From: Herbiconiux sp. SALV-R1
GTDB taxonomy: Bacteria; Actinomycetota; Actinomycetes; Actinomycetales; Microbacteriaceae
Assembly: GCF_013113715.1 (NCBI RefSeq)
Contig: NZ_CP053344.1
Span: 3,162,001-3,226,000 of the forward strand
Reading direction: 5' to 3'
DNA length: 64,000 nt
Under the pieces are notes generated by a model. It did not search any database. It was not told the DNA's origin and saw only the letters and a list, made by a program, of their open reading frames with translations. Numbering within the stretch: position 1 is the first letter of the stretch; every line of letters begins with the position of its first letter. Made by a program: the position numbers and the translations under genes. Positions 57,959 to 64,000 of the stretch are shown in pieces.

Positions 57959-59479
57959 GTGATCAAAGTCGACCATGAAAAGTCATTACTCGAGGTGCGG
58001 GGGCTCGAGAAATCGTTCGCGGGCGTGCGCGCCCTGCGCGGCGTCGACCTCGAGGTGCGGCCGGGCGAGGTGCACTGCGTGCTCGGTCAGAACGGCGCCG
58101 GCAAGTCGACCCTCATCAAGACGCTCTCCGGCATCCACCAGCCCGACGGCGGTGAGATCCGCTGGAACGGGGAGCCCATCAGCCTCGGCGACCCCGTCAC
58201 GGCCATCCGCACCGGCATCGCGACCATGTACCAGGAGCTCGACGTCGTCGACGGCCTCTCGGTGGCCGAGAACATCTTCCTCGGTCACGAGCACGCCACC
58301 GCGGGCGTGACCCGCCGTCGCACCACGGCGAAGGATGCTGCGGCGCTCATGCAGCGGCTCGGTCACCCCGGCATCGCACCCGGGCGCGAGGTCGGCACGC
58401 TCTCGGCCGCCAACAAGCAGATCGTGAGCATGGCGCGCGCGCTCTCGCACGACGCGAAGCTCATCATCATGGACGAGCCCTCGGCCGTGCTCGACTCCGA
58501 AGAGGTGGAGAACCTGTTCCGGGTCGTCGGCGAGCTCACCGCGGCGGGAATCGCCGTCATCTACATCTCCCACCGGCTCGAGGAGATCCGGCGCATCGGC
58601 GACCGCATCACGGTCATCAAAGACGGCGCCACGGTGGCGACGAACCTCCCGGTGGCCGAGACGCCCACCAACGAGCTCATCCGCCTCATGACGGGCCGCT
58701 CGCTCGAGAACGTCTTCCCCGACCGGGTACCCCTCGCCGCCGACGCACCGGTCGTGCTCACGGTGGACGGGCTCGGTCTCGACGGGGTCTTCGACGGTGT
58801 CGACTTCACGGTGCGCGCGGGCGAGATCGTCGGTCTCGCCGGGCTCGTCGGTTCAGGCCGCTCGGAGATCGTGGAGACGCTGTACGGCGCCCGCAAGAGC
58901 AGCCGCGGCAGGGTCTCGGTCGACGGCAAGGCCATCCCGGCCGGATCGGTGCGCGCCGGGGTGCACGCCGGCATGGGCCTGTCGCCCGAGGAGCGCAAGA
59001 GCCAGGGGCTCATCCTCGACGAGCCGGTCTACCGCAACGTCACCCTGGCGAGCTTCGGGCGCTGGGCACGCGGCGGGGTTCTGCGCGAGCGCTCCGAGCG
59101 CGAGGTGGCCCGCACGCAGCTCGAAGCGCTCGAGCTGCGGCCCGCCGACCCCGATCGGCCCGCGCGCACGCTCTCGGGCGGCAACCAGCAGAAGATCCTG
59201 CTCGCCCGCTGGCTCGTGCACGGCACCCGCGTGCTGCTGCTCGACGAACCCACCCGAGGCGTCGACGTGGGCGCCCGGGCCGAGATCTACTCCCTCATCC
59301 GCGCCCTGGCTGCCCAGGGCACCGCCATCGTCGTCATCTCCAGCGAGATCGACGAGGTGATCGGGCTCTCCGACCGCGTGCTCGTCGTCGCCGACGGCCG
59401 CATCATCCACGAAAGCCCCGCCGACTCCATCGACGAGCACCGGGTGCTCGACCTCGTCATGAAAGGAAGTGCCGCATGA
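57959..59479 (+). CDS. Sugar ABC transporter ATP-binding protein, double domain (locus B, RbsA/MglA type)
   Basis: A 506-residue fused ATPase. Domain 1 (about 8-245) has Walker A GQNGAGKST, Q-loop TMYQELDVVDGLSV, Walker B LIIMDEPSAVLD and YISHRL. Its signature reads LSAANKQIVSMARAL instead of LSGGQ, common in this family. Domain 2 (about 260-500) has the degenerate Walker A GLVGSGRSEIVE, but a good signature LSGGNQQKILLARWL and LLLDEPTRGVDVG. This asymmetry is normal for RbsA/MglA. ATGA overlap with the permease gene. Confidence 0.93.
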   Translation: MIKVDHEKSLLEVRGLEKSFAGVRALRGVDLEVRPGEVHCVLGQNGAGKSTLIKTLSGIHQPDGGEIRWNGEPISLGDPVTAIRTGIATMYQELDVVDGLSVAENIFLGHEHATAGVTRRRTTAKDAAALMQRLGHPGIAPGREVGTLSAANKQIVSMARALSHDAKLIIMDEPSAVLDSEEVENLFRVVGELTAAGIAVIYISHRLEEIRRIGDRITVIKDGATVATNLPVAETPTNELIRLMTGRSLENVFPDRVPLAADAPVVLTVDGLGLDGVFDGVDFTVRAGEIVGLAGLVGSGRSEIVETLYGARKSSRGRVSVDGKAIPAGSVRAGVHAGMGLSPEERKSQGLILDEPVYRNVTLASFGRWARGGVLRERSEREVARTQLEALELRPADPDRPARTLSGGNQQKILLARWLVHGTRVLLLDEPTRGVDVGARAEIYSLIRALAAQGTAIVVISSEIDEVIGLSDRVLVVADGRIIHESPADSIDEHRVLDLVMKGSAA

Positions 59480-60486
59480 GCACCCAGACCGCCGCACCGC
59501 GCACCGACGGCGCACGCTCCACCCTCAACCGCGTGCTGGGCGGCTCGGCCGGCCGCAGCCTCGGACTCGTCATCGCCTTGCTCGTGCTGTTCGCGGTGGG
59601 AACCATCACAGCCGGCGACCGCTTCGCCAGTTGGGAGAACATCCTCACCATCGTGCGGTTCGCCTCCATCATCGGCGTCATCAGCATCGGCATGACCTTC
59701 GTCATCACCGCGGGCGGCATCGACCTCTCGGTGGGTTCGGTGATGGGCCTCGCGACGGTCGTCGCCACCCTCTCCTGGGTGCAGCAGTTCGCCTCGTCGA
59801 CGAACTGGATCGTGATGGTCGTGGTCGCCCTCGCCGTCGGCGGCGCCGCCGGACTCATCAACGGCATCGTCATCGCCTACGGCAACGTCGTGGCCTTCAT
59901 GGCGACCCTCGCCATGCTCGTCGCAGCGCGCGGCCTCGCCGAGGTGCTCGCCAACCGCACCACCCAGATCGTCATCGAGCCGGGCTTCCTGTCGGCCATG
60001 CGGGGCGAGTTCATCGGCGTGCCGGTGCTCATCTGGATCTTCGTGCTCGTCGTCGCCGCCGGCTGGTTCCTGCTCAACCGCACGACCTTCGGCCGCCGCA
60101 CCGTCGCCATCGGCGGCAACCTCGAGGCGGCCCGACTGGCGGGCATCAAGGTGAAGCGCCACCTCATGTACGTCTACATCCTGTCGGGGCTCACCGCCGG
60201 CATCGCCGCCGTCATGATGCTGGCGCGCACCACGGCCGGCACCTCGACGCACGGCACGCTCTACGAGCTCGACGCCATCGCAGCCGTAGTGGTGGGCGGC
60301 ACCCTCCTCATCGGCGGGCGCGGCACCATCATGGGCACCGTGCTCGGCGTGCTCATCTTCTCGACCCTCACCAACGTGTTCACGCAGAACAACCTGTCGA
60401 CCTCGGTTCAGGCCATCGCCAAGGGTGTCATCATCGTCATCGCCGTCATGCTCCAGCAGCGCTTCGCGAACCGCGCGAAGCGCTGA
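59476..60486 (+). CDS. Sugar ABC transporter permease (locus B, RbsC type)
   Basis: A 336-residue permease with eight to ten helices. GMTFVITAGGIDLSVGSVMG is the RbsC signature. VAIGGNLEAARLAGIKVKRH is the ATPase-contacting loop, and ELDAIAAVVVGGTLLIGGRG lies near the end. It pairs with the double-domain ATPase and the divergent lipoprotein. Overlaps the ATPase stop by 4 bp and is followed by a 23-pair hairpin. Confidence 0.93.
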   Translation: MSTQTAAPRTDGARSTLNRVLGGSAGRSLGLVIALLVLFAVGTITAGDRFASWENILTIVRFASIIGVISIGMTFVITAGGIDLSVGSVMGLATVVATLSWVQQFASSTNWIVMVVVALAVGGAAGLINGIVIAYGNVVAFMATLAMLVAARGLAEVLANRTTQIVIEPGFLSAMRGEFIGVPVLIWIFVLVVAAGWFLLNRTTFGRRTVAIGGNLEAARLAGIKVKRHLMYVYILSGLTAGIAAVMMLARTTAGTSTHGTLYELDAIAAVVVGGTLLIGGRGTIMGTVLGVLIFSTLTNVFTQNNLSTSVQAIAKGVIIVIAVMLQQRFANRAKR

Positions 60487-60501
60487 GGCCCGGCCGCACA
60501 C

Positions 60502-60552
60502 ACGAAGACGTCGGATGAGCGTGGGAGTTCCACGCGCATCCGGCGTCTTCGT
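60502..60552. terminator. Bidirectional terminator between the permease and glyS
   Basis: Arms 60502-60524 and 60530-60552 pair over 23 positions (21 Watson-Crick, one G-U, one mismatch) around the loop GAGTT. It lies 16 bp after the permease stop and 42 bp beyond the glyS stop; no T-run. Confidence 0.75.
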
Positions 60553-60560
60553 AGAGGCGC

Positions 60561-60602
60561 GCGCTTACGCGCCACTGCGCCTCCGCTCGGCGCTTACGCG
60601 CC
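60561..60602 (+). repeat. 13-bp duplication at the glyS 3' end
   Basis: GCGCTTACGCGCC occurs at 60561-60573 and 60590-60602. The second copy contains the glyS stop codon, so a short piece of the gene end was copied 29 bp outward. Confidence 0.75.
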
Positions 60603-61976
60603 GACGAGACGCTCGGCGAGGTAGCCGGTGAGGCGGTCGAGGGAGATGCGCTCCTGGCCCATGGTGTCGCGCTCGCGCACGGTCACGGCGTTGTCGTCGA
60701 GGGAGTCGAAGTCGACGGTGATGCAGAACGGGGTGCCCACCTCGTCTTGACGGCGGTAGCGGCGGCCGATGGCGCCGGCGTCGTCGAAGTCGACGTTCCA
60801 GTTCTTGCGCAGGTCGGCGGCGAGCGTGCGAGCGAGCGGCGAGAGAGCCTCGTTGCGCGACAGCGGCAGCACCGCGGCCTTCACCGGCGCGAGGCGCGGG
60901 TCGAGCTTCAGCACGGTGCGCTTGTCGACGCCGCCCTTCGTGTTGGGCGCCTCGTCTTCGTGGTACGCGTCGACGAGGAAGGCCATCAGCGAGCGGGTGA
61001 GGCCGGCTGCGGGCTCGATGACGTAAGGGGTCCAGCGCTCGCCGGTGGTCTGGTCGAAGTACGACAGGTCGGTGCCCGAGGCCTTCGAGTGCGTCGAAAG
61101 GTCGAAGTCGGTACGGTTGGCCACACCCTCGAGCTCGCCGAAGGCGCTGCCGGTGAAGCCGAACTTGTACTCGATGTCGACGGTGCGCTTGGAGTAGTGC
61201 GACAGCTTCTCGGCAGGGTGCTCGAACAGGCGCAGGTTCTCGGGGTCGATGCCGAGGTCGGTGTACCACTGGAAGCGCTGGTCGATCCAGTACTGGTGCC
61301 ACTCTTCGTCTTCACCCGGCTTGACGAAGAACTCCATCTCCATCTGCTCGAACTCGCGGGTGCGGAAGATGAAGTTGCCTGGGGTGATCTCGTTGCGGAA
61401 GCTCTTGCCGATCTGGCCGATGCCGAACGGGGGCTTCTGACGCGAGGAGTTCAGCACCGCGTTGAAGTCGACGAAGATGCCCTGCGCGGTCTCGGGGCGG
61501 AGGTAGGCCATGCCCGACTCGTCGTCGACCGCGCCGAGGTAGGTCTTCATGAGGCCCGAGAAGTTCTTCGGTTCGGTCCACGAGCCCGGCTGCCCGGTGT
61601 CGGGGTCGCGGATGTCGGCGAGACCGTTCACGGGCGGGTGGCCGTGCTTCTCCTCGTACTGCTCGAGCAGGTGGTCGGCGCGGTAGCGCTTGTGCGTGTG
61701 CAGCGACTCCACCAGCGGGTCGGTGAACACCTCGACGTGACCCGAGGCCTCCCACACGGCGCGAGGAAGGATGACGGCGGAGTCGAGACCCACGACGTTG
61801 TCGCGGCCCTGCACCATGAACTTCCACCACTGGCGCTTGATGTTCTCCTTCAGCTCGACGCCGAGGGGTCCGTAGTCCCACGCGGAGCGGGTGCCGCCGT
61901 AGATCTCTCCCGTCGGGAACACGAAGCCTCGGCGCTTGGCGAGGGCGATGACGGAATCGAGACGGGATGCAGGCAT
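60594..61976 (-). CDS. glyS: Glycine--tRNA ligase (homodimeric class II)
   Basis: A 460-residue aminoacyl-tRNA synthetase that charges tRNA-Gly. It is the single-chain alpha-2 type. Motifs: [20 protein letters not shown] at the N-terminus, motif 2 [25 protein letters not shown], motif 3 in [10 protein letters not shown], and the C-terminal anticodon-binding domain from about residue 350 ([14 protein letters not shown]). GGAG lies four bases before the ATG, and GATAAA just upstream may be the -10, leaving a very short leader and no room for a T-box. An essential gene with ordinary host-like codon use. Confidence 0.97.
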   Translation of the reverse strand: MPASRLDSVIALAKRRGFVFPTGEIYGGTRSAWDYGPLGVELKENIKRQWWKFMVQGRDNVVGLDSAVILPRAVWEASGHVEVFTDPLVESLHTHKRYRADHLLEQYEEKHGHPPVNGLADIRDPDTGQPGSWTEPKNFSGLMKTYLGAVDDESGMAYLRPETAQGIFVDFNAVLNSSRQKPPFGIGQIGKSFRNEITPGNFIFRTREFEQMEMEFFVKPGEDEEWHQYWIDQRFQWYTDLGIDPENLRLFEHPAEKLSHYSKRTVDIEYKFGFTGSAFGELEGVANRTDFDLSTHSKASGTDLSYFDQTTGERWTPYVIEPAAGLTRSLMAFLVDAYHEDEAPNTKGGVDKRTVLKLDPRLAPVKAAVLPLSRNEALSPLARTLAADLRKNWNVDFDDAGAIGRRYRRQDEVGTPFCITVDFDSLDDNAVTVRERDTMGQERISLDRLTGYLAERLVGA

Positions 61977-62077
61977 GAAGTGGCTCCGATTTATCTCCGC
62001 GCGGCCGGCTGCTCGCGCTGGATCAGCGACAATTCTACTGGGAGCGACCGGCCGCCCCGACGACCGAGGAGGGCGAC

Positions 62078-63391
62078 ATGGGCGACGCGCTGCTGCACCT
62101 GCGCATCGTCGACGGCCCGTTCCTCTGGGGCACGTACGCGCTCGCCGCCGCGGTGTTCATCTATCTCCTGCTGCGACGGCCGACGCGGCGCTGGGTCGTC
62201 ACCGCCGCATCCGCTCTCCTCGCCGGCACGGTGCTCGCCCTCGCCGCCACCTTCGTGGTGCAAGACGTGCTCGACCTGTTCAACTCGCCGATGACCATCA
62301 CGGCGCGGCTGTGGATCGTGGCGGCAGGAGCATCCGTTGCCCTCGCCGTGGTGAACCTGTGGCGCTCGCGCTGGTGGCGCAAGGTGGTCGCGGTGTGGGC
62401 GATCGCGCTGTTCGCGTGGACGGCGACGCTCGGCATCTCAGCCGACTTCGGCATTCTGAAGAACCTCGGCGACCTGCTCGACATCGAGGTGGAGCAGCCG
62501 CTCGACCTCGCCTCGCTCGCGCCGCACTCCGAGAACCCCGGCGGGCCGTTCACCGAGTGGTGGAGCGCGCCCGTCTCGATGCCGGCGGAGAGCGCGCACG
62601 GCACCGTCGCGATCCCGGCGAGCGACCCCGACTTCCACCCGCGCGACGCCGTCGTGTACCTGCCCCCCGCTGCGCGGCTCGCGGATGCCCCGGCCCTCCC
62701 CGTGGTCGTCTTTCTGAGCGGGCAGCCGGGAGCGCCCGACGTCGCCGACATCGGCGAGGTGCTCGACGACTTCGCCGCGGAGCACGACGGGCTCGCGCCG
62801 ATCGTGGTGTCGATCGACCACCTGGGCGGCGACGGCGGCAACAACCCGCTCTGCGTCGACGGCTACCAGGGCGACGCCTTCAGCTACGTGAACGTCGACG
62901 CCCCCGCCTTCATCGAGGAGCACTTCAACGTGCTGCCGGGGCGGGAGAACTGGACCATCGCCGGGTTCTCGAACGGCGGCGAGTGCGCCATCGCGTCGGC
63001 TGCCGCGAACCCCGAGACCTGGGGCGGGGTGATCGACATCTCGGGCGAGCTCGAACCCGATCTGGGCAGCGAGCGGGAGACGCTGGAGGAGGGTTTCGGG
63101 GGCGACCAGGAGGCGTACGACGCGGCGAAGCCGCTGACGATCCTCGCCGCGGGCGCCGCCGACCCCGCGACCGCTGCGCTCTACGCTGACACCCTCGCCG
63201 TGTTCGGCGACGGGTCGGAGGACGAGCCCTACCTCACCGCCACGCGCACCCTGGTCGTGGCGGCGGGGGAGGCCGGCATGCGGTCGAACCTCGTCATCTC
63301 GGAGGGCACCGGGCACGAGTCGGCGACCATCGAGTACGTGTTCGGGCAGGCGTTCGGGCTGTTCTACCCGCGGTGGGGGTTCGGGGGCTGA
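62078..63391 (+). CDS. Membrane-anchored esterase (alpha/beta hydrolase, esterase D/antigen 85-like)
   Basis: A 437-residue protein with four N-terminal helices (about 15-135; [31 protein letters not shown] and others), then an external hydrolase domain. [20 protein letters not shown] starts the fold. The nucleophile elbow is [17 protein letters not shown] (Ser in GFSNGG), and the His is probably in [13 protein letters not shown]. Such helix-plus-esterase fusions are common in Actinobacteria, and relatives act as mycolyl- or acyl-esterases; the substrate is unknown. GAGGAGGG lies upstream of the ATG. Divergent from glyS. Confidence 0.87.
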   Translation: MGDALLHLRIVDGPFLWGTYALAAAVFIYLLLRRPTRRWVVTAASALLAGTVLALAATFVVQDVLDLFNSPMTITARLWIVAAGASVALAVVNLWRSRWWRKVVAVWAIALFAWTATLGISADFGILKNLGDLLDIEVEQPLDLASLAPHSENPGGPFTEWWSAPVSMPAESAHGTVAIPASDPDFHPRDAVVYLPPAARLADAPALPVVVFLSGQPGAPDVADIGEVLDDFAAEHDGLAPIVVSIDHLGGDGGNNPLCVDGYQGDAFSYVNVDAPAFIEEHFNVLPGRENWTIAGFSNGGECAIASAAANPETWGGVIDISGELEPDLGSERETLEEGFGGDQEAYDAAKPLTILAAGAADPATAALYADTLAVFGDGSEDEPYLTATRTLVVAAGEAGMRSNLVISEGTGHESATIEYVFGQAFGLFYPRWGFGG

Positions 63392-63522
63392 GGGCGGGGG
63401 CGTCGCTGCGCTGCGGGCGCTGCCGACGCTGCCGGCGCTGAGCTGCGCGTCCCCTGATCTGGGGGCGGGGCACGGCACGGCTCGCCGCTAGTGTCAGATT
63501 ACCCCACCCCCGAAGGATTCCC

Positions 63523-64000
63523 GTGCCCGGACTGTCTCGGCGTCAGTTCATCGCTGCCGTCGGCGCACTCGCTGCGGCGAGCGCCATCCCCCGCGAGGTG
63601 CTCGGGCCGGCGCTGGCGGGCCAGGCCTCGCCACTCGGAGCGGGCGCCACTCCGCAGCATCCGCTCGTCTCCGCCACCGCCGTCGACCCCGCCGCCGCAG
63701 CGGCCGCGGCCCCGAGCACCCTGCAGCAGACGATCCTGCAGGGCGCCGTGCAGAAGGGGTCGTACCGCACGCTCGTGACCGGCCCGGGCGAGCCCTACCT
63801 GCCGCGCCTCGATGTGCTCGGCCGCGCGCCGGAGGCGGGCCGTGTCGCCGCGCGCCGTTCGCTGCTCTACCTCGGCCACCTCTCCGACATGCACGTCATC
63901 GACGCCCAGTCGCCCGGGCGCATCGAACCGATGATCGTGCAAGACCACTCCGCCTGGGGCTCCGCGTTCCATCCGCAAGACCCGCTGAGCCCCCACGTCA
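63523..64000 (+). CDS. Tat-exported metallophosphoesterase (3' part missing)
   Basis: The first 159 residues of a secreted phosphoesterase; the frame is open at the window end. The signal LSRRQFIAAVGALAAASA is of the twin-arginine type. After an Ala-rich stretch comes TLQQTILQGAVQKGSYRTLV, then LLYLGHLSDMHVIDAQSPGR, whose Asp-x-His starts the calcineurin-like metal site, and MIVQDHSAWGSAFHPQDP. This order fits the actinobacterial TIGR03767-type metallophosphoesterases. The GTG has GAAGGA upstream. An upstream TAGTGT (63489-63494) is a possible -10. Confidence 0.83.
   Translation, partial: MPGLSRRQFIAAVGALAAASAIPREVLGPALAGQASPLGAGATPQHPLVSATAVDPAAAAAAAPSTLQQTILQGAVQKGSYRTLVTGPGEPYLPRLDVLGRAPEAGRVAARRSLLYLGHLSDMHVIDAQSPGRIEPMIVQDHSAWGSAFHPQDPLSPHV

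Noticed and set aside
61977-62077. T-box riboswitch upstream of glyS
   Set aside because: The gap is about 100 bp and the likely promoter lies within 20 bp of the glyS ATG, leaving no room for a specifier stem or antiterminator.
1-64000. tRNA, rRNA, insertion sequences, prophage or integrase genes
   Set aside because: No cloverleaf with a TTC-type arm, no rRNA signature, no transposase or integrase motif was found on either strand.

Overview
The window is chromosomal DNA from a very high-GC actinobacterium, most likely a member of the Microbacteriaceae. This is inferred from the GC-rich coding bias, the many GTG starts, the recurring word GGATGC/GCATCC, a DUF7882-type small protein, the pair of a 144-residue 'WLVIDGRRWR' protein with a DUF3253 protein, and an LAxTG-type sorting signal. 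There are no rRNA or tRNA genes, CRISPR arrays, IS elements or prophage genes. Genes are dense, neighbours often overlap by 1 to 14 bp (ATGA or GTGA junctions), and about sixteen genes have a -10 hexamer ending 6-7 nt before the start codon, the mark of leaderless transcripts.

Left part (1-20 kb) is mostly membrane and envelope genes. It holds a truncated CynX/NimT-type MFS exporter. Next comes a TetR-controlled operon of an MMPL transporter, fused to what looks like a dead ABC ATPase domain, and a YhgE/Pip protein. Then follow an amino acid permease, an NAD(P)-dependent epimerase-like enzyme, a DUF1304 membrane protein, a cell-wall-anchored subtilase, an AcrB-like RND exporter and a secreted protein with a beta-propeller and three cell-wall-binding type 2 repeats.

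Middle part (20-35 kb) is a patchwork of short units: DUF7882, an AI-2E-family transporter, Dps, a hotdog thioesterase, a ribbon-helix-helix/MazF toxin-antitoxin pair, a divergent MocR-YczE pair, a TetR-MBL-HhH-GPD operon, a DUF998 protein, and an operon in which two different intramembrane protease families (CPBP and PrsW) flank an uncharacterised membrane-anchored protein. DUF3253, uracil-DNA glycosylase and Pr6Pr genes follow.

Two sugar loci dominate the right half. Locus A (35.4-42.4 kb) has a ROK repressor divergent from a lipoprotein binding protein, permease, single-domain ATPase, two paralogous ketose-3-epimerase-like enzymes and a P-loop kinase. It reads as import, epimerisation and phosphorylation of a ketose. 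Locus B (53.3-60.5 kb) has a second ROK regulator, a TIM-barrel isomerase, a Gfo/Idh/MocA dehydrogenase and a binding protein on one strand, and a double-domain ATPase plus permease on the other. In both loci the binding-protein gene is followed at once by a very stable hairpin, which should let it be expressed above the rest.

Between the loci lie a YtcJ-type amidohydrolase, a divergent MmyB-type regulator/SDR pair, a GNAT acetyltransferase, a MacAB-like exporter, an EamA transporter and a Tat-exported phosphoesterase. After locus B come glycyl-tRNA synthetase, a membrane-anchored esterase and the start of a Tat-exported metallophosphoesterase cut by the window end. Two gene-free stretches exceed 300 bp. 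One, 10285-10661, holds a 106-bp tandem hairpin repeat and a terminator. The other, 46586-47137, holds a field of GACCGCG direct repeats.
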